This document shows positions 40,701 to 49,501 of a stretch of DNA of 64,000 bases, piece by piece. Positions within the stretch are counted from its first letter, which is position 1. Each line of letters starts with the position of its first letter. The notes beneath the pieces were generated by a model. It searched no databases. It was not told the DNA's origin and saw only the letters and a program-made list of their open reading frames with translations. A program made the translations under genes and the position numbers. Origin of the DNA: Coffea arabica (taxonomy: Eukaryota > Streptophyta > Magnoliopsida > Gentianales > Rubiaceae); NCBI RefSeq assembly GCF_036785885.1, contig NC_092316.1, forward strand, positions 49,051,001-49,115,000, read 5' to 3'.

Positions 40701-43700
40701 ATTCTATTCCTTCTGCTCTTAATATTTGTCCAAAGGTTTTTGGTTGTGTATGTTATGTTCATGTTCATTCCCATCATAGAGATAAACTTGATCCTCGTGC
40801 TATCAAATGTGTTTTCCTTGGCTATTCTAATTCACAAAAGGGATATAAATGTTTTCATCCTCCTACAAGAACCTACTATGTGTCTATGGATGTTCAATTT
40901 TGTGAAAATGAGTCTTATTTTTCTGGACATATATCTGCGGTTCCTCTTCAGGGGGAGATTAAAAGTAGAGAAGAGGAAAAACAATGGCTAGAAGAAAAAA
41001 GGATATGGATCTCAGGTATAGAAAATGCAAAGGAAAATGGGGAATCCTTAGTTTTAGATGATGGTCAGGAAAATAAAATTGAAACTAATAGTGAGAGACC
41101 AGCTCATCTCTTTGAGAAAGGATATTCTAGGAGGAAAAAAGATATCTCTGTTATGCCTTCTGATTCTTGTACCTCCCTTGATGATACTACCATGCTATTG
41201 AATGAATCTTCCAAGATTGACAGTAAGGTATGTACTTCTTCTGAAAGTCTTGACCCATATCCTAATATTGATCAGAATAGAAGATATCCTCTTCGTGAAC
41301 GAAAAGAACCTGATAGACTTGGTTTTTCAAAAGCTTCCAATGTTTCTTATCCAATTTCTGATTTTATATCCTATCACCGTTTGTCTAAGGCTAACTTGAC
41401 ATTTGCTCTTCAGTTGTCTTCTGTATATGTTCCTAGTCATTTTCAGGAAGCCCTTGATGATCCTAAATGGAAAGATGCAATGGTAGAAGAAATGATGGCT
41501 CTCCAAAAGAATTCTACTTGGGAAATGGTTGAGTTACCAATGGGAAAGAAGACCGTAGGGTGTAAATGGGTATTCAATGTCAAATACAAGTCTAATGGGA
41601 CAGTTGAAAGATACAAAGCTAGACTGGTTGCAAAAGGCTACACTCAAACCTATGGTATTGACTATCAAGAGACATTTGCACCGGTTGCCAAGATGAACAC
41701 TGTTCGTGTCATATTGTCACTTGCAGTTAATTTAGACTGGCCTCTACGACAATTTGATGTGAAGAATGCCTTTCTTCATGGTGAGTTGACTGAGGAAGTT
41801 TTCATGGATCCTCCTCAGGGGTTTACACTAGAAGAAGGAAAGGTGTGCAGACTAAAAAAGGCATTGTATGGATTAAAACAATCACCAAGGGCATGGTTTG
41901 GAAGATTGACTCATGCCATGGAGGAGTATGGATTCAAGCAAGCTTCAGCAGATCATACGCTATTCTATAAACGTAACTACAATGATATTACCGTGCTTCT
42001 TGTCTATGTTGATGATATGATTGTAACAGGTAATAACAAAGAAGAAATTGAGAACCTTCGAAGCTACTTAGCCAAAGAATTTGAGATTAAAGATTTGGGG
42101 ACTCTTAAATATTTTCTTGGCATTGAAGTATCACGGTCCAAGCAAGGACTCTTCCTTTCCCAGAGGAAGTATACATTGGAACTCCTAGCTGAAACTGGTA
42201 TGTCTGCTTGTGAGCCGATAGATACTCCGATTGAAGTGAATCATGGCCTAGCCTTCTTTTCTGATCAGATTCCAACAAACAAGGAAAGATATCAAAGGAT
42301 CGTGGGTAGACTAATCTATTTAACTCATACCAGGCCAGATTTAGCATATGCAGTCAGTGTTGTTAGCCAGTTTATGCACAATCCAAGTGATCAACACATG
42401 AATGTTGTTAATCGAATCTTGGCTTACTTGAAATCAGCTCCAGGAAAAGGTGTCTTATTCTCCAAACACGAACATTTTGATGTGGTTGGATATACAGACT
42501 CTGATTTTGCTGGTAGCAAGTTGGATAGAAAATCAACTTCTGGATATTTGGCTTTTGTTGGAGGCAACTTGGTGTCTTGGAAAAGTAAAAAACAGAACGT
42601 GGTTTCATTATCTAGTGCAGAGGCTGAATATCGAGCTATGCATCATGCTATCACAGAACTCTCTTGGCTAAAAATTCTCTTAAAGGAGATTGGGTTTGGT
42701 CCAAAAGATTCTATGGTATTATTTTGTGATAATATGGCAGCCATTAAGATTGCAAATAATCCTGTTCAACATGATCGGACAAAGCATGTTGAAATTGATA
42801 GGAACTACATCAAAGATAATCTTGATTCCAGGACAATTGAAATTCCCTATACTAGAAGTTCAGATCAGTTGGCTGATATTATGACTCATGCTGTTACTAG
42901 TAGCTTATTCAATGCATCTCTATCCAAGTTGGGCATTTGTGATATCTATGCCCCAACTTGAGGGGGAGAGTTGGTAGGAATTAGCTGTAATTAGTCTAAG
43001 AATACAGCTATGTAATTAGTCTAAGATAGCTGCTGTAATTAGTCTAAGAACACAGCTATTAGTCTAAGATAGCTGCTGTAATTAGTCTAAGAACACAGCT
43101 GTATATAGTCTGTAATTACAGACTATATACAGCTGTACATGGCTGACCATTTAACCTAGTTACCTGTATAAATAGATCAATGAAATATATGAAAAATAGA
43201 CTTTCAGCATAATAAATAACTTAGTCTGTAGCTGTAATTAGTCTAAGAATACGGCTATATATAGTCTGTAATTACAGACTATATACAGCTGTACATGGCT
43301 GACCATTTAACCTAGTTACTTGTATAAATAAATCAATGAAATATATGAAAAATATACTTTTTAGCATAATTAATAACTGGAAGTTCTGCTGAAATTTGAG
43401 TTAGCTGTATAACACAAAAGTGAGCATATCTTCTTAAACGGCAGCTACAATCTCGAGTGAATGCTCAATATCTCTTCAACGTTAGTTACTGTCTAAGACT
43501 GTCTAGTGGAAACATATTTGGCTATATTCTTCCCTAGTGTTTGCCAGCTTGTGTTCCATCCATCAATCACATTTAGTCATGACATAGAATGGCAACATGT
43601 TAAAAAGTAAAGATACCTGGATGAGCCATGCTTTTGTGCTATCGAACTGGGACAGAAAATTTTCAGAGTTAATGACATTGAAAGTATGCTCAGCAAGATC

Positions 43701-46700
43701 TGAGATTAAGAGAATAGATCACATTAGATGCATCATAGCAAAATAAATAAGGAGGTTAAGGCTTTGACATTCTCACTGGGGGAGGTAAAAGGGAAATAAA
43801 GAACAGGAGATACAATAGAATAGCTTCACAAACCAAAAGAATTGGGCTCCATCAATGGACTTTTAATTTCAGAAACAGTAGCCCCAGCATACTGCTCAGT
43901 GGCCTGGTTAATCACATGCTGCAAAGACAGAAACATTACCTGATCAATCAAAATATAGACAAAAAACATGACAAAGGAATAGAGAATGCATTAAACTTAA
44001 GCACTAAAGAAGATCTCTAACATGGAGTTGAGAGCTATAGACTCACAGATTGTTCATCAATCCCAAAATTGTCATAATCTCTCTTCCATAACTCATTCGT
44101 CAGCAGCTCAAAAGCATATTGCACCTGCAAAACAAACACTAAATAAGAGAACTGCTACTGAATGGAAAAAGGAATAAACCAGTGATCAACTATGATGCTT
44201 CCAGCTCTCCCAAGTTTGTCTTAGGCTTTAGTAAGCATTTAGTGACATGATTTTCCAGATAAACACAGGGTCAGCATCATTTTTGGACCACATTCATCCA
44301 AGGTAATGTGGTTTATACAGAGTTAAGAAACAAGTTATCAAGCAAATCCATATCCAAAAGTTCATACCATACTTGAACAATGAATTTACAATGGTAAAGA
44401 AATAAACAGATTACTGGATTATCCAAAAGCTTTCATGGCTTTTGGGATATGTATAACCTTGGGAGCAAAATTCAAAGTCATGGACAAGGACATATATGCC
44501 AACATTCCACATTGTATAATCCACACTTGTGATATGTGGAGTTTTCCAAACATTCTGAAGAGGCTCTGTAAAGCACATCAATGCCCAAACTACTAAAATG
44601 ATGTAATGAGATTCTAAAACCTATGTAGATTAAATATACGTACAAGAAAAATTATGAATCTGCTAAATTTGAAAACATTAATATTCCAAATGTAAAATTA
44701 TTAAGGATCTTTCTCAAAAGCTAACAAATCAGTACCCTCTTCTTAAACAATGGGGTGCCCCTGGGTAGGGGCCCAATCGAGCCGAGTCGAGTCAAGCTTT
44801 GGCCCAATCGAGCCGAGCCTCTAGTTAATTTTATGAAGCTTGAACTCGAGCTCGAGCTCAAAATGTCAAGCTCGAGCTCGACTCAAATTTGAGTCAAGCT
44901 AAAAAAAATAAATATTTTGTTTTTAAAAATGAATAAAATAATAATTTTTAACAAATAATAAATATTAGGGATATATATGTAATTTTACTATTAAAATAAA
45001 AAATTAAAAAAAAATATATATATATATATATAATTAAGCTCGCGAGCGAGCTTAATGTTTTTGAGTTCGAGCTCAACTTGATTAGCTCAAGGGGAGGGGG
45101 ACACTTTAAAAAATTTATCCAAAAACTTAAAACTGCATATGAACTACTATAAAAGAGGCCCCCAAAAAGAAAATAAAGGAACTAACTCCAAAATTTTCTT
45201 CCCAAAGAAAAGCTCTATCTTCCATTGTCAAAAGGGGCAAAGAAACTCCTCTATACAAAAGTGGAACCTTTGAAGGTAAAAGCCAAAAACTCTTCTGGTC
45301 TGCTTGGTTAGGCAGAAAATTTATTCTATTAACTTAGCAACTTGCAATCTGCAAACGCTAAACTAGACATAAGGATCTACTATTTTGTGGTCTTCTTTTT
45401 CTCTCCATTTTTCCTCGTGAAACCAAAACCCCTCTATCATGCTTCTCCCAATTTACTCTCAATTCTCATAGTAATCTCATCCTTCCTATAGTTCCTCCTC
45501 ACTAGCTTAAGACTCCATAAATGTACCAAGAAGGATTAATTTGGTGGGTGCACCTAAACTAATTCTCTCACATGAGCTATTCTGAGATTGGCGTCAACAG
45601 CTCCTACTTTATTTCCTCAATTCTTAGTTGAACTTTTTTGCATCAAAGTGCATGGCTCGTGCCCCAAAATTTCATGGTTTTTGGTTCATAAGTCATCTTG
45701 AACTGACTTGGATGATTGCCTGGAATCACCAAGTACAATTAGATGCAGAGTCTGGTGTTATCAGTATATGTGGGGTGCATTATCAGTGCAGTAAGCTCAG
45801 TTCCAGTAAAGACTATGCCAAATCAACTCAGACTCAGCCAACTCTTTGAACCCTGCTTTAAAGACCACAAATTTATTATTATGAGAGAGAGAGAGAGATG
45901 AAAGACGCATGACAATTTTTTCACATTATCCTTTCCTAGTTTATGGCTTTCTTTTTAGTCCCCATGTGTGTGCACTGCAGTAATTCTCGAACCTCATCTC
46001 CATATGCATAGGCACCTCCCCAGAATACTTCAAAGAAAGAAACCAAGATGTGACATGTTTTTTGCTAGAATGCTGAAACATAAGGCCAAAATATACAGAT
46101 ATAATAAATTTACATATCAGGTCAAAGTTTAAGTAGTGAAGGCAAATAACATACCTTAACAGCATCGAACACAGAAGGAACTGGAACACTTGAATCCCTA
46201 AAAATAACATTATAATTAGGTTACATATGATTTTCAATTCAGCACTAGAATTTAAGATCTAAGCAACTAGAATCTTAAACTATAAGCTATAGAAGCACAA
46301 TAGAGCAGAGGAAACATCTTAAATCAAATTCAGGATTCATATAATTCAAAGAACGGTGCACAATGGTTGGATTAACAAACTTCGATATGACTATCTACGT
46401 GGAACCCTGCTGGTGCCTCATAGTGTTTTGAAGTATACAGCATCAGATGGTGAACAAGATTAGGGGTAAAAGAGCTACTTTATCCACATAATCTGTGCAA
46501 AAATACATACATGTCCCCCAGTCAGAACCCAGAAAATGCAATTTTCTAAAATGACTACATAAAAATATGATTTTGTTCAGTTTAGCTTCAATATATGCGA
46601 AACATTTTCATATATGACGATTTTGGGGCTGCGAAAAGAACAATATTTAACTCAAATTTTGTACATAAACAAAGTAAGCTCCAATGGAAGAAAAGAATAA

Positions 46701-48473
46701 GATGCATATAAGAATTTAGAGCTCTATGTTGAACGAACAAAGAATCCATAGGAGGAAAACAATGGCTAGAAGCAAAAAAGACAGGAAACAAATAAATCAA
46801 CGAGAGGGAAACAGGACTGAAGAATAAGAGGACAGCACTAAGTTAGTACAGAGGGTACAAGAACAAGATCATAATGCAGACACTGAATGCTTCAAACAAA
46901 TGTCAATCTTATAAATCAAAACCAGTAAGGTGAAAGAGAAAACAATGGCTGTTTCTGATCAGTGAGAAAAGGATGACTCAGAAGCTAGCTATATTTTAAG
47001 TTAAAGAAGATAACTTCATGATAGAAAAGAGACATCACCATTGAGATATGCGACATTGATTCAAGAAGTAGCACAAATAAAGGTAAAACTACAGCAATTG
47101 TGCTACAATAGAAAAAATCAACTCAAAAAAGAAGAATATAGAACTAAATCATCATGACTTTTTCATGCTAACAAAAGTTAATTAAGGATTTATCGATATT
47201 ACAACTGTTGGAAAAGCGAAGGTCGGGATTACAACATTTGACAATGTGGATACTGAATTAAAAACAAAATGAGACAAGATTTGGCACTAAGAAAATTTAT
47301 GTTCAGCATTATGGCATTGCCTCATATTAAGTATATGTGACAATCAGGAATTTTGTATCCCAGTATCAAAGCATTCGATGTTTTTTTTTTGAGCTGTCTC
47401 TTGAAATGCTGTTACCCATAAGTATCAACAATTCGCTACAAGACCCAATTTTTTTTAGAAAAAAAAATTTAACCCGATTTGTTTTAGAAAACTTCGTGCC
47501 ACAACCATCTCCTTTTTATAGGTTGTACTTTCTGGTAAGAAAGAATGCAAATCCACCTAACATATATCCTAATTGAAAATGAGAAAGTTCAGTCATGTGA
47601 CAACACCTTAATACCAGAAAACAATATTGAAAAAAAAAAAAGGCTGAAATCTATTTGCAATGTTGAAACTTTGAGAATATTACAGAAGATAAATTAATGT
47701 AACCCATATAATAGTTCAAAAGCATTGTGAGCTGTATTTTACCCAAAAAATGACTGTACCTTCTACTATACAAAACCTGCAAATTTTAAATGAAAAGCGT
47801 TCAATTAATCATTTGATTCCAACTCAAAAAATTATATTGTATAAATCTTAAGTTTTGCCAGTTTGGTATTCTTTCTAATCCCAAATAGACTGACTAAAAA
47901 GAAAGGCATACATCAAGATAGATTAACACATATAAGATGTTGAATCAAACAATTTCAAAATTCTTCTGTACCAAAAAAGAAAATGACACGACTATGCTTT
48001 GAAAAAAGAAACAAGAAAAAAAACAATTTACAGCCAGATATCAACTGAGAAGTAACTAAACAGTTCCGAAAGCAAAAGGTAAACAAAAAAGAACCAACGA
48101 AAATTGGAAATTACCATGTGGAAGTGAGCTTCTCGTAAGCCTGAGTGACTTCTTCAACTGAAGCATACTTCTTAACACCCAAAACTACATTCATTTCAAG
48201 CATAATCACACTTTTCATTTTCCTCAACTGATACTCGAATTTTAAATTCATGCAAACATATATACAAAATAATAGCGGAGAATTACCATCGTAATGAGAA
48301 GGAGGAAAGGAGCCAGGGGTGACGACGAGCTGGAAAAAGAGCGCGATACCAAAGAGAATAAGAGGAATTGAATATGCTTTGAGAATTGACGGAATTGATG
48401 AGATCGAAACCGCTGCCGCTGCCGCTGCCGAGGCTGGAGGAGGAGGAGGAGGCCGCCTTGCGGTTGTCGCCAT
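19711..48473 (-). CDS. J-like/thioredoxin-fold membrane protein (DNAJC16-like architecture), 20 exons, 717 aa
   Basis: Exons, minus strand: 48473-48287, 48184-48115, 46197-46155, 44124-44047, 43918-43834, 43699-43617, 32143-32086, 31995-31885, 31745-31688, 29986-29890, 28982-28947, 27071-26935, 25597-25527, 25425-25372, 24355-24213, 23932-23789, 22736-22503, 21360-21301, 20313-20053, 19854-19711. They sum to 2154 nt, 717 residues plus stop, with every junction in phase. Seen: Pro/Ala-rich head, hydrophobic segment ~34-52, J-like domain ~61-123 (YDVLGVKKYASVEEV; YAFELLTNELWKRDYDNFG) in which HPD is replaced by TWDSS, two thioredoxin-like stretches (KAWLIQVFSFGSN to LLAFPPGC; VRVIFFSRSGERATPFIRQA to SAPAIVILKDPG) without CxxC, a conserved LPQLRSVTSMELGCDAQGYS block, a hydrophobic span ~633-650, and an acidic tail ending SGSDSDN. 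Plants carry single-copy relatives annotated as DnaJ-domain proteins of unknown role. An ER or other endomembrane location and a chaperone-like role are inference. Without HPD, stimulation of Hsp70 ATPase is unlikely. The ATG at 48471-48473 is the only start that gives the anchor. Confidence 0.93.
25426..25526 (-). other. GC-AG intron (intron 13 of the J-like gene)
   Basis: Exon 13 ends ...TTTACTATG|GCATGT and exon 14 begins TTGCAG|GATCAATC. Only this pairing keeps the frame that encodes YYGSINNSMFIDIMENNKYH, which fits the family. Using the nearby GT (in GCAT|GTTC) changes frame and loses that stretch. The other 18 introns of the gene have GT-AG ends. Confidence 0.8.
27743..28075 (+). repeat. 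LTR-like remnant in intron 11
   Basis: This block begins TGTTGAGATATGCC, carries a TATA-type CTATAAATAG near 27986 and ends near a T-run and TTGCAACA. The composition resembles a copia-type LTR, but I found no matching second LTR, primer-binding site or target duplication. Confidence 0.3.
30886..31365 (+). other. Pyrimidine-rich open frame in intron 9 of the J-like gene
   Basis: A C/T-rich stretch carries a 181-codon plus-strand frame (30817-31362) rich in Ser, Pro, Leu and Phe. The composition differs sharply from the AT-rich intron around it and resembles a 5' UTR plus N-terminal coding exon. No family is recognised and no splice partner or transposon end was found, so captured gene fragment, antisense transcript and chance are all open. 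Confidence 0.3.
33752..33939 (+). repeat. 5' LTR of copia element A (188 bp)
   Basis: Starts AGTTGGTAGGAATTAGC and ends AATTAATAACT. It has fewer copies of the TAATTAGTCTAAGA repeat unit than the other LTRs, so it is 188 bp against ~251-253 bp. It has a TATAAATA box and a mutated version of the palindrome found in element B. Confidence 0.92.
33954..34661 (-). pseudogene. Inverted gag block of copia element A
   Basis: The sequence is the reverse complement of gag in element B (about 38717-39422). It reads on the minus strand through conserved phrases such as SYDEWEGEDSLVKSWL, VQCGTAKEVWDAVKRS and ELNSTFMELDYRRP. The right junction lies in a 9-bp microhomology, TGGAAGAAG (34653-34661), present near both source breakpoints in element B. 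The leader, the gag start and about 30 bp of the zinc-knuckle region are lost. Confidence 0.88.
34662..38170 (+). pseudogene. Copia element A protease-integrase-RT-RNase H remnant
   Basis: It is collinear and nearly identical with element B. It retains the protease motif WIIDSGATDHMT, integrase VFHSDNGREF and QNGTAERKNRHF, RT AFLHSELTEEV and YVDDMIV, and RNase H YTDSDFAG. Lesions: a TAG at 35175-35177 before the integrase; a 10-nt deletion near 35540 relative to B; a TAG at 36143-36145; a 1-nt loss near 36270; a TAA at 37498-37500; a 1-nt insertion near 37675. It cannot encode a full polyprotein. Confidence 0.9.
38178..38276 (+). repeat. 3' LTR of copia element A, left part
   Basis: Follows the polypurine tract AGGGGGAG directly and stops at TATATAGTC, where element B begins. 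The last five bases, TAGTC (38272-38276), are the left copy of B's target duplication. The LTR resumes at 43227. Confidence 0.9.
38277..38529 (+). repeat. 5' LTR of copia element B (253 bp)
   Basis: Begins AGTTGGTAGG and ends AAATAACT. It contains several copies of a TAATTAGTCTAAGA unit, an almost perfect ~42-bp palindrome, and a TATAAATA box at 38475-38482 that is the likely promoter. Confidence 0.95.
38530..38541 (+). promoter_or_regulatory. Primer-binding site of element B
   Basis: TGGTATCAGAGC abuts the LTR end with no gap. It matches the 3' end of initiator tRNA-Met, the usual plant copia primer. Confidence 0.92.
38646..40049 (+). CDS. Copia element B gag-protease (467 aa)
   Basis: Structural and processing part of the polyprotein. 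The ATG at 38646 is the first in the leader and is followed by a typical copia N-terminus. Residues ~30-225 form the gag region of the UBN2/retrotran-gag type (HIKLDGINYRVWSKILEMHI; TAKEVWDAVKRSYL; ELNSTFMELDYRRP). A CX2CX4HX4C zinc knuckle (CTYCNKNTHTIDAC) lies near 256-269, followed by a basic stretch. The aspartic protease motif WIIDSGATDHMT lies near 333-344. The frame ends at 40049 where element A carries four more bases (GAAA/AAAG), so the end reflects a 4-nt deletion and not a natural terminus. Plant copia elements normally make one long gag-pol frame. Confidence 0.93.
   Translation: MSTKPDVESPNSKNLSTLTIQDASSSIHIKLDGINYRVWSKILEMHIAGRKKMGYINGKKAAPAVDDSSYDEWEAEDSLVKSWLISLMSDNLISHFVQCGTAKEVWDAVKRSYLDVSDSSEVYELMKKTFYLQQDGRPIAEYYNELNSTFMELDYRRPNDMTCAADIEKYRNRIAEDRVYIFLAGLDNKLDQVRSRVLGTSPLPRLEEVYSMVRRELQRQVAMGAESHFEASALTVQKSTPIAINGNSTASQSRFCTYCNKNTHTIDACWKKHGYPEWYKLKQAERKNKKFVHNTVAQNVAAIDTTPSSVSHVSRASSQEGIFGLSVISAHPSTWIIDSGATDHMTSNSSIIDSLASPPVKSVQVANGNFTPIIGAGNVSLSPKFSMSSVLLAPKLSNNLLSISKITKHLNCSVIFDSTHCVFQDNLTKMTIGIVKERDGLYYWEDNRGITISTRGFQTKSGTSDIE
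39974..42961 (+). CDS. Copia element B integrase-reverse transcriptase-RNase H (up to 995 aa)
   Basis: The first ~25 residues of this open frame are out-of-frame overlap with the gag-protease frame; real integrase sequence starts just after 40049. Seen in order: integrase zinc site with H29, H34, C58 and C61; DD35E core with D88 (VYTDVWGPF), D151 (VFHSDNGREF) and E187 (QNGTAERKN); RT with AFLHGELTEEVFMDPPQGF and the catalytic YVDD near 677-680; RNase H with YTDSDFAGSKLDRKSTSGY near 839, SLSSAEAEYRAM, and CDNMAAIKIA near 918. The stop TGA at 42959-42961 overlaps the polypurine tract by one base. No other break is seen in this part. Confidence 0.93.
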   Translation: MGRQSRHNNIYSRFSNKKWDIRHRIILWHRRLGHPSFSYLEHMFPKLFSNISTSSLRCEQCVYAKNHRVPFKVSFNKSVTPFSCVYTDVWGPFSTTSTSGHQYFVSFIDDCTRVSWVYLMKSKSDVCHIIPQFYNMILTQFNTRIKVFHSDNGREFVNRSLADFMIQHGILHQTTCVYTPQQNGTAERKNRHFLEVARALCFTMHVPKHFWAEAIMAAVFLINRMPAKVIDFQTPLRMLSKFHSIPSALNICPKVFGCVCYVHVHSHHRDKLDPRAIKCVFLGYSNSQKGYKCFHPPTRTYYVSMDVQFCENESYFSGHISAVPLQGEIKSREEEKQWLEEKRIWISGIENAKENGESLVLDDGQENKIETNSERPAHLFEKGYSRRKKDISVMPSDSCTSLDDTTMLLNESSKIDSKVCTSSESLDPYPNIDQNRRYPLRERKEPDRLGFSKASNVSYPISDFISYHRLSKANLTFALQLSSVYVPSHFQEALDDPKWKDAMVEEMMALQKNSTWEMVELPMGKKTVGCKWVFNVKYKSNGTVERYKARLVAKGYTQTYGIDYQETFAPVAKMNTVRVILSLAVNLDWPLRQFDVKNAFLHGELTEEVFMDPPQGFTLEEGKVCRLKKALYGLKQSPRAWFGRLTHAMEEYGFKQASADHTLFYKRNYNDITVLLVYVDDMIVTGNNKEEIENLRSYLAKEFEIKDLGTLKYFLGIEVSRSKQGLFLSQRKYTLELLAETGMSACEPIDTPIEVNHGLAFFSDQIPTNKERYQRIVGRLIYLTHTRPDLAYAVSVVSQFMHNPSDQHMNVVNRILAYLKSAPGKGVLFSKHEHFDVVGYTDSDFAGSKLDRKSTSGYLAFVGGNLVSWKSKKQNVVSLSSAEAEYRAMHHAITELSWLKILLKEIGFGPKDSMVLFCDNMAAIKIANNPVQHDRTKHVEIDRNYIKDNLDSRTIEIPYTRSSDQLADIMTHAVTSSLFNASLSKLGICDIYAPT
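42961..42968 (+). promoter_or_regulatory. Polypurine tract of element B
   Basis: AGGGGGAG directly precedes the 3' LTR and primes plus-strand synthesis. The same tract occurs in element A at 38170-38177. Confidence 0.9.
42969..43221 (+). repeat. 3' LTR of copia element B, with 42-bp perfect palindrome
   Basis: Same length as the 5' LTR with three differences. A perfect inverted repeat without spacer spans 43095-43136 (arms ACAGCTGTATATAGTCTGT... meeting at AATT, 43114-43117). In the 5' LTR one arm carries a single change (ACAACTG). Confidence 0.95.
43227..43378 (+). repeat. 3' LTR of copia element A, right part
   Basis: Resumes element A's LTR after the right copy of the TAGTC duplication. 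It ends AGCATAATTAATAACT like A's 5' LTR and unlike B's LTRs, which confirms the nesting. Confidence 0.9.
44766..45096. mobile_element. Truncated hAT-like MITE rich in GAGCTC/CTCGAG, intron 3
   Basis: The left end TAGGGG and the GAGCCGAG...GCTCGAGCTC stretch match the element at 55105-55583, as does the GGGATATATATGTAATTTTACTATTAAAATAAA core region. The right end and a target duplication are missing, so the copy is truncated or eroded. Confidence 0.72.
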
Positions 48474-48590
48474 AGGAGGAACAACTGCGAATCCCTTTCT
48501 CCGAGATGCTGTCCTTTCAAGTTAGCGAAGGAGGGAGTTAAAAGGCGTGAAATACACGCCTCCTTTTCGTGCTAGCCTTTATTCAGTTTT
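48474..48590 (-). promoter_or_regulatory. 5' UTR/core promoter space of the J-like gene
   Basis: Only 117 bp separate the start codon from the first upstream MITE (48591), so the 5' UTR and perhaps the core promoter must lie here or in the MITE itself. No clear TATA box is seen. Confidence 0.4.
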
Positions 48591-49477
48591 GGGAAAAATG
48601 CACTTTTCATCCTTAATGTTTATGGTATTAACCAATTTCGTCCTTAAAATTTCATCCAAAACATATTTCATCCTAATAATTTTATGATTTTGACCAATTT
48701 GTCCCTAAAGTTTATGTAAAACACATTTCATCCTTATAGTTTCATAATTTTTTTACCAATTGAGGGCAATTAGATGATTGTTAATCAATTTGAACATAAT
48801 ATCATCATATGTTCCTTTAGTAATTGAACTATTAATACTTAATTCAATTGTTGATTAAATTACAGAAACAATAACAAGTGTTTTTAGATAGGAAACTATC
48901 TCTTTTCTTTTCTTTTCTTTTCTTTTTAACTTGTGATATGATATATTTGAAATAAAACAAATAGATCAAAAGATAAATAGGTGATTAAAAAACATGTATA
49001 TGATACAACAAAACAAGTATTTGCTAATAAATGACAATCTAAGTCATTCCTTCTTTCACATTAATATTTTTCTCCAATTAGTTGTAATAGGATTGTTTGA
49101 CATTTTTTCTCCAATTGGCTATATTTGGATTGTTTTTTTTCCATGACTTCATTTTCTTTGGATCTTCTTGTTCAATTGTGATTAAAAGAGAGTAATAGTG
49201 GCTAATATTTTCTTAGTTTTTTTGTACTAAAATAAGAAAGTGAATTAAGAAAGATTCTTTAGTTTATTGTGGATTTAATGTTCTTATTTACTAAAGGGCA
49301 TTCTGTAGTCAAAATGTCAAATGATGATATTCCATTTAAATTACTTGAGAATCCATCAATTGTCCACAATTAGCCAAATTTACGAAATTATGAGGATGAA
49401 ATGTGTTTTGCATGAAACTTTAGGAATGAAATTGGTTAGCACATTAAATATTAAGGATGAAAAGTGCATTTGTTTCC
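48591..49477. mobile_element. Mutator-like foldback MITE 1, upstream of the J-like gene
   Basis: Inverted ends share the ATGCACTTTTCATCCTTAAT core (GGGAAAAATGCAC at 48591; complement GGAAACAAATGCAC ending at 49477) and continue about 100 bp inward with mismatches. The flanking 9-mers TTCAGTTTT (48582-48590) and TTAAGTTTT (49478-49486) differ at one base, which fits a Mutator-type 9-bp TSD. No coding content. Confidence 0.78.
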
Positions 49478-49501
49478 TTAAGTTTTTATTATTTAAAATT
49501 A

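Larger units (their letters stand above)
38277..43221 (+). mobile_element. Ty1/copia retrotransposon B, near-intact, nested in the LTR of element A
   Basis: The 4945-bp element has two 253-bp LTRs (38277-38529; 42969-43221), PBS at 38530-38541, PPT at 42961-42968 and a perfect 5-bp TSD TAGTC (38272-38276, 43222-43226). By eye the LTRs differ at three positions. With an assumed 1.3e-8 substitutions per site per year that is roughly half a million years. Coding capacity is complete apart from one reading-frame break near 40045. Confidence 0.95.
33752..43378 (+). mobile_element. Ty1/copia retrotransposon A (outer, rearranged), split by element B
   Basis: Element A runs from its 5' LTR (33752-33939) to the second half of its 3' LTR (43227-43378), antisense to the host gene within intron 6. 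The flanking 5-mers GAAAG (33747-33751) and GGAAG (43379-43383) look like a TSD with one change. The LTRs start AGTT and end AACT instead of TG/CA. The PBS TGGTATCAGAGC (33940-33951) follows the LTR directly and matches the initiator tRNA-Met primer. The interior has an inverted gag block and a pol region with stops and indels. Element B sits inside its 3' LTR. Confidence 0.9.

Noticed and set aside
48248..48520. Upstream overlapping open frame at the J-like gene start
   Set aside because: It begins with a non-ATG codon and overlaps the GC-rich exon 1 out of frame; no sign of a real uORF.
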